A DNA stretch of 6,604 bases from Actinomycetes bacterium (GCA_023428185.1 JAEYYZ010000061.1:1-6604); one strand, 5' to 3'; numbered from the stretch's first letter, positions 1-6,383 are shown. Numbers and translations: made by a program. Notes: generated by a model not told the origin, from the sequence alone.

Positions 1-2
1 CC

Positions 3-28
3 GGAACACATCGGGCCTACGATCTGTT
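3..28 (+). promoter_or_regulatory. SigR/SigH-type (disulfide-stress ECF sigma) promoter of the trxB-trxA fusion
   Basis: GGAAC at 3-7 and GTT at 26-28 are separated by exactly 18 bases. This matches the -35/-10 pattern known for Streptomyces SigR and mycobacterial SigH (GGAA[T/C]-N16-18-GTT), the thiol-oxidative-stress sigma factors known to drive trxB/trxA. Transcription would begin roughly at 34-38, leaving a leader of about 30 nt before the GTG start. The match is to a short motif, but its spacing, strand and position before a thioredoxin system make it convincing. The window begins two bases upstream, so any additional housekeeping promoter cannot be seen. Confidence 0.75.
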
Positions 29-56
29 ACGAGAGCGAGAACCACCCCCACACTGT

Positions 57-61
57 AAGGA
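57..61 (+). promoter_or_regulatory. ribosome binding site of the trxB-trxA fusion
   Basis: AAGGA at 57-61, continuing as AAGGAAG to 63, lies 6 bases before the GTG at 68. This supports a GTG start for the fusion protein. The protein then begins at the expected point, a few residues before the first beta strand of the FAD-binding fold. Confidence 0.75.
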
Positions 62-67
62 AGCATC

Positions 68-1411
68 GTGAGCGACAACCGCAACGTCATCATCGTGGGC
101 TCCGGTCCCGCCGGCTACACCGCGGCCATCTACGCCGCGCGCGCCGGTCTGGAGCCGTTGGTCATCGCTGGCTCCGTCACTGCGGGTGGCGCGCTCATGA
201 ACACCACCGAGGTGGAGAACTTCCCTGGCTTTGTGTCCGGAATCCAGGGTCCGGAACTGATGGACACTCTCCAGGCGCAGGCAGAACGCTTTGGCGCCGA
301 GGTGCTCTTTGACGATGTCACGGAGGTGTCTCTCGAGGGCGCCACCAAGTCAGTGACCACCGGCATGGGCAAGACGTTCACCGCGGATTCGGTCATCTTG
401 GCCATGGGCTCCGCCTACCGCGAGTTGGGCCTTCCCGACGAGAAGCGGCTCTCAGGCAAGGGTGTCTCGTGGTGCGCCACGTGTGATGGTTTCTTCTTCC
501 GCGACCAGGTTGTGGTGGTGGTAGGTGGCGGCGACAGCGCGGTGGAAGAGGCCACCTTCCTCACTCGCTTTGCCTCCAAGGTCTACTTGGTGCACCGTCG
601 TGGAGAACTGCGCGCCTCCAAGATCATGGCCGACCGCGCTGCCAACGATCCCAAGATCGAGTTTGTGTGGAACTCCGAGGTAGTGGGCCTCGACGGCGCT
701 GAGAAGCTGGCCGGAGTGCGCGTCAAGAACCGCGAGACCGGGCAGGAAACCACCATCGAGGCTACCGGCCTGTTCGTGGCTATCGGCCACGACCCCCGCT
801 CGGAGCTGGTCAAGGGCGTTATCGACACCGATGCCGAGGGTTACGTTCAGGTTCAGGGCCGCACCACGGCCACCAACGTCGACGGTGTGTTCGCGTGCGG
901 AGACCTCGTGGACAACCGCTACCGCCAGGCGATCACCGCTGCCGGCTCGGGTTGCTCGGCCGCACTCGACGCCCAGCGCTTCCTGGAAGCTTTGCACGAT
1001 GCCAAGGGCGACACCGCCCCTGCGACCACACCCGTCGTGGTCGCCTCGGTGGAAGCACCTGCTGCGGCCGCTCCCCGCGAGCCTGTCGCGGCATCGGATG
1101 CCACATTCAAGGCGGAAGTGCTGGAGTCCGACATCCCCGTTGTGGTGGACTTCTGGGCAACCTGGTGTGGTCCGTGCCGGGCGGTGGCACCCATCCTCGA
1201 CGAACTTGCTGAGGAGTACGCGGGCCGCATCAAGATCGTCAAGATCGACACCGACGAGAACCCCAACTTGGCCATGGCGTACGGCGTGACTTCGATCCCC
1301 ACCATGAGTTTCTTCCAAGGCGGGTCGGTAGTGAAGACCGTGGTGGGTGCCAAACCAAAGCCCACCCTCATTGGCCTGTTTGACGAGATTCTGGAGCACG
1401 CCCCCGCCTAG
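68..1411 (+). CDS. trxB/A: Bifunctional thioredoxin reductase-thioredoxin fusion protein
   Basis: A 447-residue cytoplasmic protein joining NADPH-dependent thioredoxin reductase to its substrate thioredoxin in one frame. The reductase part (about 1-308) shows the FAD-binding GSGPAG (11-16), TEVENFPGF (47-55), the redox pair WCATCDG (C136, C139), the NADPH-binding GGGDSA (153-158) with HRR (176-178), and the C-terminal FAD motif around ACGDL (276-280). An Ala/Pro/Val-rich linker (about 309-342) follows. The thioredoxin domain (about 343-447) has the catalytic WCGPC (366-370) and the cis-proline in SIPT (409-412). Both modules look full length with every catalytic residue present. Electrons should flow NADPH to FAD to CATC to WCGPC and then to ribonucleotide reductase, peroxiredoxins and other client proteins. 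It starts with GTG behind AAGGA and ends with TAG. A natural TrxB-Trx fusion is known from Mycobacterium leprae; most relatives have two adjacent genes. In-frame GTG codons at 1037 and 1049 lack a Shine-Dalgarno sequence, so separate thioredoxin synthesis is not indicated. Confidence 0.97.
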   Translation: MSDNRNVIIVGSGPAGYTAAIYAARAGLEPLVIAGSVTAGGALMNTTEVENFPGFVSGIQGPELMDTLQAQAERFGAEVLFDDVTEVSLEGATKSVTTGMGKTFTADSVILAMGSAYRELGLPDEKRLSGKGVSWCATCDGFFFRDQVVVVVGGGDSAVEEATFLTRFASKVYLVHRRGELRASKIMADRAANDPKIEFVWNSEVVGLDGAEKLAGVRVKNRETGQETTIEATGLFVAIGHDPRSELVKGVIDTDAEGYVQVQGRTTATNVDGVFACGDLVDNRYRQAITAAGSGCSAALDAQRFLEALHDAKGDTAPATTPVVVASVEAPAAAAPREPVAASDATFKAEVLESDIPVVVDFWATWCGPCRAVAPILDELAEEYAGRIKIVKIDTDENPNLAMAYGVTSIPTMSFFQGGSVVKTVVGAKPKPTLIGLFDEILEHAPA

Positions 1412-1423
1412 TGAGGGCCTGCT

Positions 1424-1438
1424 CCGGTGCGCAACCGG
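1424..1438. repeat. small hairpin after the thioredoxin fusion
   Basis: CCGGT (1424-1428) and ACCGG (1434-1438) form a 5-bp GC-rich stem with the loop GCGCA, 13 bases past the trxB/A stop. One base separates it from the larger inverted repeat that starts at 1440. There is no T-tract. It may add to a U-less terminator together with the next repeat, or it may be chance in GC-rich DNA. Confidence 0.35.
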
Positions 1439-1439
1439 C

Positions 1440-1476
1440 AACACCCTGAGGCACGCCCAAGAAATATCAGGGTGTT
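1440..1476. repeat. perfect 10-bp inverted repeat between trxB/A and the exporter operon
   Basis: AACACCCTGA (1440-1449) is the exact reverse complement of TCAGGGTGTT (1467-1476), with a 17-base spacer. A perfect 10-bp match is unlikely by chance in so short an intergenic region. It lies 29 bases after the trxB/A stop and 70 bases before the lipoprotein start. It could be a transcription terminator of the U-less kind common in actinobacteria, or an operator for the downstream operon. No T-run follows the right arm, and a 17-base loop is large for a terminator. A second, mutually exclusive hairpin, GGGT-GTT-ACCC (1470-1480), overlaps the right arm. I do not recognise the arms as a known regulator site. 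Confidence 0.6.
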
Positions 1477-1531
1477 ACCCCAACGATTCCGGGACTCTCA
1501 CGCGTTAGTGTTGCAGAACTCACTATTCGCC

Positions 1532-1538
1532 AAGGGGG
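1532..1538 (+). promoter_or_regulatory. ribosome binding site that fixes the lipoprotein start
   Basis: AAGGGGG at 1532-1538 is 8 bases before the ATG at 1547. It decides the start: the same frame is open back to a GTG at 1427, but that extension would run through the inverted repeat and bury the signal peptide 40 residues inside the protein. A possible -10 element (TAGTGT, 1506-1511) lies upstream, but I see no convincing -35 for it. Confidence 0.8.
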
Positions 1539-1546
1539 CGTCTCTC

Positions 1547-2623
1547 ATGCGTGCATCATCTCTATTCGTTGTCAGCCTGGCCACCGCGTCGGCTCTTGTG
1601 CTCGCAGGGTGCTCCTCACCCGGGCAGACGGAGGAAGACAAAGACCGCGTCACCATCAACTCGTTGATGGGCGGCCCTGACTACGAGAACGTGGACTGGC
1701 AAGACCAAGAGCGCAAGGTTCAGGAGCTCATCGCAGCGTGCATGCGTGAGGAAGGCTGGGAATACATCCCGGTGGAGTACCCCGACTTTGGCACCGAGTT
1801 CACTCCTGAAGACCAGCGCGAGCAGCTTGCCGAGCAGGGCTTTGGCATCGTGTACTGGACGCTGAACCAAGGCAACCCAGATATCGACGACCCGTACGCC
1901 GACTGGGTAGACCCCAACCAGGAGTATGTCGAGAGCCTGAGCGAAGACGAAATGACCGCCTACTACGAGTCGCTCTACGGCACCGAAGAAGAGCAGCAAG
2001 AGGGCATGGTCACCGAGATTGATCCGGAAACGGGCGAGGAGTACTCGATGCAGTACGGCAACGGTGCCGGTTGCCAAGGTGAGGCCTACGACGAGGTCAA
2101 TGGCGACGACCCCACCCAGAACCCCGGCTACTGGGAAGCCATTCAGGTGTTCTACGACGAACTTCAGCAGCGCGTGGACGCTGACCCTCGCGTGGTGGAA
2201 CTCAACACCACGTGGGCGAAGTGCATGAAGGACGCCGGTTTCGACGAGTACCAGAAGCAGAGCGACATTTGGGAGAAGGCGTACACGGACCTCCAGGAAC
2301 GCCACGACGCGATTGTTCCTGACCTCTACCAAGACCCGTTCGAGGGCTGGACTGAGGACGAGATCACTGACTTCTTTGAGAACACGCCTCAAGACGAGAT
2401 CGACGCGATGTTCAACCAGCCTTACGACATCTCCGATGACCAGCGCGCGCAGTTGGAGGCCTTGCTGGAGGAAGAGATTGAGCTAGCGCTCGCTGAGTTT
2501 GACTGCTCACAGCCCTTCTACGAGAAGTCTCAGGAGATCTACGAAGAGATCGAGGAGCAGTACGCGCTCGAGCACGAGGAAGAACTCCGCGAGCTCGCCG
2601 CAAGCCTTGCATCTGAGTCATGA
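1547..2623 (+). CDS. Extremely acidic actinobacterial lipoprotein with duplicated CM-x-x-x-G motif, exporter-linked
   Basis: A 358-residue secreted lipoprotein of unknown function. Residues 1-21 form a lipoprotein signal peptide ending in lipobox LAGC, with C22 to be lipidated and anchored to the outer face of the membrane. By hand count the mature part has about 92 Asp/Glu against 16 Lys/Arg. It appears built from two related halves. CMREEGW (C65) resembles CMKDAGF (C226), and SEDEMTAYYE (132-141) resembles TEDEITDFFE (269-278). Each half ends with a second cysteine (C176 in GCQGEA, C320 in DCSQPF), so two disulfides, C65-C176 and C226-C320, are plausible. The C-terminus is a Glu-rich helix, possibly coiled coil (about 300-350). 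From memory, proteins with this CM...G and GC..EA pattern occur as uncharacterised actinobacterial lipoproteins. The stop overlaps the adaptor start (ATGA), so the two are translationally coupled and this is probably an accessory of the exporter. No enzymatic motif was recognised. Confidence 0.9.
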   Translation: MRASSLFVVSLATASALVLAGCSSPGQTEEDKDRVTINSLMGGPDYENVDWQDQERKVQELIAACMREEGWEYIPVEYPDFGTEFTPEDQREQLAEQGFGIVYWTLNQGNPDIDDPYADWVDPNQEYVESLSEDEMTAYYESLYGTEEEQQEGMVTEIDPETGEEYSMQYGNGAGCQGEAYDEVNGDDPTQNPGYWEAIQVFYDELQQRVDADPRVVELNTTWAKCMKDAGFDEYQKQSDIWEKAYTDLQERHDAIVPDLYQDPFEGWTEDEITDFFENTPQDEIDAMFNQPYDISDDQRAQLEALLEEEIELALAEFDCSQPFYEKSQEIYEEIEEQYALEHEEELRELAASLASES

Positions 2624-4305
2624 CCCGCAATCAAATGGTCGCGGGCGCTCTGGCGCTCGTTGTAGGAGCAGGTGGGATCGGCTGGGCGGTAGGTGCCAAC
2701 ATCACCTCCCCTGCGGAAGCGGCGGCGAACGCCGCGCCGCCCACGCCGTCGCTCATCACGGTGGCCGTTGACCAGCGCTTGCTGTCAGCGGACATCGTGG
2801 CGAGAGGCTCCATCGACTACGACGACCCGGTGGGCTTGAGCCTGTCCGGGACAGTCGGTGAGACCGGCTCGCCTCAAATCGTCACCATGATCCCCGAAGA
2901 GGGCACCGAATTGCCCGAAGGTGCTGTGGTGCTCGAGGTGGCCGGCAGGCCCGTGTTGTTGCTCCAAGGAGAGCTCCCCGTGTACCGCGACATGCGGCCG
3001 AGCTCCAGCGGTGATGATGTGCTGCAACTCGAGCAGGCGCTGGTACGGATGGGTCTCATGGCGAGCGCCGACGAGCGCTGGGACAACGCCACGGGCGCAG
3101 GCGTGCAGGCGCTCTACGCTCGCGCCGGCTATGTCGCCAACTCCACGTCCAAGACGGACCAGGAAGCGCTCAAAGCCGCACGCGATCAGGTGCGCTTCGC
3201 TAACGAGGCCCTTCAAGATGCCATCAAGGCGCTCAATGAGTCCGGCGGCGCCGGTGGTTCTGTACTTCTTGAGGCTCAGAACGCTGTGGCGGACGCTCAA
3301 GCCGCGGTCAACGTCGCGACAGCAGACCGCACCGCGGCGGTGGGTGTGGCACAAGGAGCTGTCACCGTAGCCACCGCGACGAGGGACGATGTGGTCGCCG
3401 ACGCCGGCTCCACGCCGTCGGAAATTGCGGCCGCAGAAGCGGCCCTCATGGACGCGCAGAACACTCTGGCAGCCGTGCAGATTCAGCAAGACGCGCTTGT
3501 TGCCACAGCCCAGCGCAACCTCGACTTGGCCAAGGCCAGGCTCAAGGAGGCACAGAACCCTGGCGATCTGACTTCGCTTGTCAGGGCCAGGGACGATGCC
3601 AGGCGCCAGCTCGGGGATGCCACCACCGCTTTGCAAGAGGTCGAGGCCACTGTGGGCACCTGGATGCCTGCCGGAGAACTGATCTTCCTCAAGCGCATGC
3701 CCGTTCAGGTAGCGCGCGCCCAAGTGACTCGCGGTGAAATCGTCAGCGGCGACTTCATGACCGTGTCCGGCTCGGACATCGCCATGACGGTGGGTCTGAG
3801 CGAAGCGGATGCCAAACGTGTTGAGGTGGGAGACAGCGTCATCATCGAGGAGCCCGATCTCCTTGAAGAGGCCCTCATGGGAGAGGTGTCTGAGAAGTCG
3901 GAGCCTTCCTCATCTGGACGTGTGACCCTCACGGTGCTGCTCGACTCCGTGCCGGAGATGCTCCTTGGCGCGAATGTTCGCGTCACCATCCCCATTGAGT
4001 CCACGTCTTCCGAGGTGCTCGTGGTTCCCGCCGCAGCTCTCTCTGCGGTCGCCAATGGAGACACACGCGTGGAGGTCGAAGACCCCAACAAGCCTGGTAC
4101 CACTCGGTTTGTCACGGTGTCCACCGGCCTCGCTACTGATGGCGTGGTGGAAGTGACCCCACTGGACGGTGAACTCAAGAAGGGCGACCGCGTAGTGGTG
4201 GGTCAAGCCGACATCGGACCTGCAGGCGGCGATTCTGACGAGCCGAGCGACGGACCGAGCGACGATCCCACTGAGGAATCTGAGGCCAGAGAATCCGAGG
4301 GTTGA
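2620..4305 (+). CDS. MacA-like ABC efflux adaptor (membrane-fusion protein) with peptidoglycan-binding domain
   Basis: A 561-residue adaptor of the HlyD/MacA type that would link the MacB-like pump to the cell wall. A short N-terminal membrane anchor (about 5-27, rich in Ala/Gly/Val) leads to a beta-rich region. Residues about 96-118, with GRPVLLL (109-115), look like the first half of a lipoyl domain. A PG_binding_1-like domain follows (about 118-175: PVYRDM, DDVLQLEQAL, LYARAGY). A long Ala/Gln-rich helical hairpin spans about 178-343. The second lipoyl half starts near VGTWMPAGEL (345-354), followed by a beta-barrel (about 380-460) and a membrane-proximal domain (about 465-530). The tail (538-561) is acidic and disordered, with three D-x-P-[S/T] units. 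The ATG overlaps the lipoprotein stop by 4 nt. With no outer membrane in such a host, the peptidoglycan domain probably replaces docking to a TolC-type channel. Domain boundaries are estimates by eye. Confidence 0.9.
   Translation: MTRNQMVAGALALVVGAGGIGWAVGANITSPAEAAANAAPPTPSLITVAVDQRLLSADIVARGSIDYDDPVGLSLSGTVGETGSPQIVTMIPEEGTELPEGAVVLEVAGRPVLLLQGELPVYRDMRPSSSGDDVLQLEQALVRMGLMASADERWDNATGAGVQALYARAGYVANSTSKTDQEALKAARDQVRFANEALQDAIKALNESGGAGGSVLLEAQNAVADAQAAVNVATADRTAAVGVAQGAVTVATATRDDVVADAGSTPSEIAAAEAALMDAQNTLAAVQIQQDALVATAQRNLDLAKARLKEAQNPGDLTSLVRARDDARRQLGDATTALQEVEATVGTWMPAGELIFLKRMPVQVARAQVTRGEIVSGDFMTVSGSDIAMTVGLSEADAKRVEVGDSVIIEEPDLLEEALMGEVSEKSEPSSSGRVTLTVLLDSVPEMLLGANVRVTIPIESTSSEVLVVPAAALSAVANGDTRVEVEDPNKPGTTRFVTVSTGLATDGVVEVTPLDGELKKGDRVVVGQADIGPAGGDSDEPSDGPSDDPTEESEARESEG
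4237..4269 (+). repeat. short in-frame tandem repeat encoding the adaptor's acidic tail
   Basis: Two 12-base units of the form GAC-GNN-CCG-AGC (GACGAGCCGAGC at 4237-4248, GACGGACCGAGC at 4249-4260) are followed by a diverged partial unit (4261-4269 and on). They encode DEPS, DGPS and DDPT, residues 540-551. This is a small, low-complexity repeat in a tail that is likely disordered. It may vary in length between strains. Confidence 0.6.
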
Positions 4306-4306
4306 G

Positions 4307-5071
4307 ATGACCATCGAGGCACCGGCAACCACGCCGTCGGCAATGGTGGTCGATCCCGGGACAGTGCTCCGCCTTCAAGGCATCGAGCGCACCTATGTCA
4401 CGGGCGAGGTGGAAGTGGCGGCGCTTAGCGACGTCACTCTCACCGTGGGTCGCGGCGAGTACGTGTCCATTGTGGGACCCTCCGGTTCGGGTAAGTCCAC
4501 GTTGCTCAACATCCTGGGACTCCTGGATCGCCCCACCGCGGGTTCGTACCTGTTTGAAGGCCTTGAAGTGGCGGGGCTGGATGAGTCCGAGCGCACCGCC
4601 GTGCGCGGCCGACGCATCGGCTTTGTGTTTCAGTCCTTCCATTTGCTGTCTCACCGTTCGGTGGTAGAGAACGTTGCCATGTCGATGCTCTACACCGGCG
4701 TGGGGCCCAAGGAGCGGGAGCAACGGGCGCGCGCTGCGCTCACCGCCGTGGGCCTTGAGCACCGAGCGGACTTCACCCCCACACGCTTGTCCGGTGGTGA
4801 GCGGCAGCGTGTGGCCATTGCGCGGGCGATTGTCTCCGAACCCGCCATCTTGCTTGCCGACGAACCCACAGGAAACCTCGACTCCAAGACTTCGGGCGCC
4901 ATCTTGGAACTCTTTGACGGCCTGCGCGCCGCGGGTCTGACCATTGTGATGATCACCCACGATTCCTCCGTAGCCGCGCGGGCAGATCGCTCCGTGCGTA
5001 TCAGGGACGGCAAACTCACTGCAGTGGCCGCCGGCGAGCACGATGCTGAACAGTTGGAGGCACGGCCGTGA
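4307..5071 (+). CDS. MacB/LolD-family ABC transporter ATP-binding protein
   Basis: A 254-residue cytoplasmic ATPase that would power the adjacent permease. All canonical nucleotide-binding elements are present. These are Walker A GPSGSGKST (57-65), the Q-loop in FVFQSF (Q109), signature LSGGERQR (161-168), Walker B ILLADE (181-186, catalytic E186), a D-loop beginning at N190-L191-D192, and the switch histidine in MITHD (H218). ADEPTGNLD together with LLNILGLLDRPT and ENV is typical of the MacB/LolD/FtsE group, whose ATPases drive mechanotransmission pumps rather than substrate passage through the membrane. About 18 residues precede the core fold, slightly more than usual. The start is 1 nt after the adaptor stop (TGA-G-ATG), with GAGGG (4297-4301) as ribosome binding site. 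The stop overlaps the permease start by 4 nt, so the dimer should be made in step with its permease. Confidence 0.96.
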   Translation: MTIEAPATTPSAMVVDPGTVLRLQGIERTYVTGEVEVAALSDVTLTVGRGEYVSIVGPSGSGKSTLLNILGLLDRPTAGSYLFEGLEVAGLDESERTAVRGRRIGFVFQSFHLLSHRSVVENVAMSMLYTGVGPKEREQRARAALTAVGLEHRADFTPTRLSGGERQRVAIARAIVSEPAILLADEPTGNLDSKTSGAILELFDGLRAAGLTIVMITHDSSVAARADRSVRIRDGKLTAVAAGEHDAEQLEARP

Positions 5072-6345
5072 CAGACCTTGTGGCTCAAGAGCCTCCAGCA
5101 GCGCCAGCCGGACCCACTGCGAGCGGCATCACGCGTACCACCATGGCGTGGCGTGACCTTGCCTCTGAGTCCATCGCTGGCTTGGCCTCACGGCCGGGCC
5201 GAACCCTGCTGACGGTGCTTGGCACGGTGCTCGGCATCTCCGCACTGGTGGCCACGGTAGGCATCGCTCAAACGGCGGGTAACCGCATTGTCGGCTCCTT
5301 CTCTGAACTTGAAGCCACCAGCGTGGTGGTCTCGAACGAGGCCAGCTTCTGGGGAGCGAGCAACAGCCGCACCGCTTTCCCGCGTGATGTCGAGGACCGC
5401 ATCGGCCGTCTCAATGGTGTGAACGCTGTGGGTGTGATGGGTCCCGTCCCCGTCGGTGAGGACTTCGCCTCCGCAGTGAGGCTCGACGACCCCTCGGGGC
5501 TCAACGAGTTCCAGATCGACGTGTATGCCGCCTCGCCCGGCCTGCTTGCGGCTGTCAAGGGTGAGATGCGCATGGGGCGTTGGTTTGACTCCGGCCATGA
5601 GGCGCGCGCAGACGACGTGGTGGTTCTGGGCCCCGCCGCCGCCCAACGACTCAACATTCACCGTGTGGACCAGCAGCCCGTGATCTTCTTGGGCGAGACG
5701 CCGTACGTGGTGATGGGCATTTTGCGGGACGTCGCCCGCCAGCCCAACTTGTTGGACGCCATCATCATGCCCGAGTCCACCGCACGCGATCACTACGAGT
5801 ACGTCAGCGCCGAGACGGTGCAGATTGACGTGGCCATTGGTGCCGCCGAGCTGATTGGCGAACAAGCCGCAATTGCGCTGAATCCCGACGATCCCTCGGC
5901 ATACCGTGTGCGCGTTCCACCCTCTGCAGACTCCCTGCGCAACAAAGTGGAAGGCGACGTCAACTCGCTCTTCCTCATCCTGGGAGGGGTGTCGCTCCTG
6001 GTAGGTGCCATCGGCATCGCCAACGTCACCCTGGTGAGCGTCTTGGAGCGCGTGGGCGAGATTGGTCTGCGGCGCGCCATGGGAGCGCGGCGGCGGCACA
6101 TCGCTTCGCAGTTCCTCGTGGAGTCCACGGCAATGGGTTTGGTGGGTGGGATCATCGGCGCCACGCTCGGTGTGCTTGTCATTGTGATTCTCGCCGCGTC
6201 CAAGCAGTGGACCCCGGTGCTTTCGCCGCTTATCCCTGTAGGCGCGCCTTTCCTCGGTGCGCTCACCGGCCTGTTCGCCGGCATCTACCCCTCAATGCGC
6301 GCGGCGTCTCTGGAGCCGGTGGACGCACTACGCGCGGGCACGTAA
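5068..6345 (+). CDS. MacB-like ABC transporter permease (FtsX/MacB_PCD family)
   Basis: A 425-residue inner-membrane permease with the four-helix MacB arrangement. TM1 is about 46-66 (LLTVLGTVLGISALVATVG). A large extracytoplasmic MacB_PCD-type domain spans about 67-298. TM2 is about 300-325, TM3 about 353-376 and TM4 about 386-406. The conserved coupling segment EIGLRRAMGA (331-340) follows TM2, and the C-terminal PSMRAASLEPVDALR (408-422) matches the family's usual ending. Length is close to the family norm. The first ~28 residues are Ala/Pro-rich and cytoplasmic. It starts with GTG in a GTGA overlap with the ATPase stop, behind GGAGG (5056-5060, spacing 7). It should dimerise, pair with the ATPase and engage the adaptor through the extracytoplasmic domain. 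Homologues export macrolides, peptides or lipoproteins; the substrate here cannot be read from sequence. Confidence 0.95.
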   Translation: MTDLVAQEPPAAPAGPTASGITRTTMAWRDLASESIAGLASRPGRTLLTVLGTVLGISALVATVGIAQTAGNRIVGSFSELEATSVVVSNEASFWGASNSRTAFPRDVEDRIGRLNGVNAVGVMGPVPVGEDFASAVRLDDPSGLNEFQIDVYAASPGLLAAVKGEMRMGRWFDSGHEARADDVVVLGPAAAQRLNIHRVDQQPVIFLGETPYVVMGILRDVARQPNLLDAIIMPESTARDHYEYVSAETVQIDVAIGAAELIGEQAAIALNPDDPSAYRVRVPPSADSLRNKVEGDVNSLFLILGGVSLLVGAIGIANVTLVSVLERVGEIGLRRAMGARRRHIASQFLVESTAMGLVGGIIGATLGVLVIVILAASKQWTPVLSPLIPVGAPFLGALTGLFAGIYPSMRAASLEPVDALRAGT

Positions 6346-6383
6346 GTCCTGCGTCTGCGCGAACGCATGCCACACTTTTGGGC

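Noticed and set aside
452..1444. Long minus-strand open frame of about 330 codons opposite the thioredoxin fusion.
   Set aside because: It is the antisense shadow of a highly conserved gene in GC-rich DNA. Its translation is His/Gly-rich with no recognisable domain.
1506..1527. Promoter for the exporter operon using TAGTGT (1506-1511) or CACTAT (1521-1526) as -10.
   Set aside because: Neither has a recognisable -35 at 16-18 bp, and such -10-like hexamers are common by chance. Mentioned with the ribosome binding site but not called.
1427..1546. N-terminal extension of the lipoprotein to a GTG at 1427.
   Set aside because: It has no ribosome binding site, spans the inverted repeat, and would place the lipoprotein signal peptide 40 residues inside the protein. 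The ATG at 1547 has AAGGGGG at 8 nt and a clean signal peptide.
1547..2623. Acidic protein as a sign of a salt-in halophile.
   Set aside because: The TrxB/A, ATPase and permease in the same window do not show a comparable acidic excess, so the charge is specific to this lipoprotein.
4175..6099. Long minus-strand open frames opposite the ATPase and permease.
   Set aside because: The ATPase and permease on the + strand carry complete family motifs. The antisense frames are low-complexity with no start signals or domains.
6350..6379. Possible terminator after the permease: TGCGT...ACGCA (5 bp, 8-base loop), with TTTT at 6376-6379.
   Set aside because: The stem is short and the T-run is only four bases and nine bases from the stem, with the aminotransferase start immediately after. 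Too weak to annotate.
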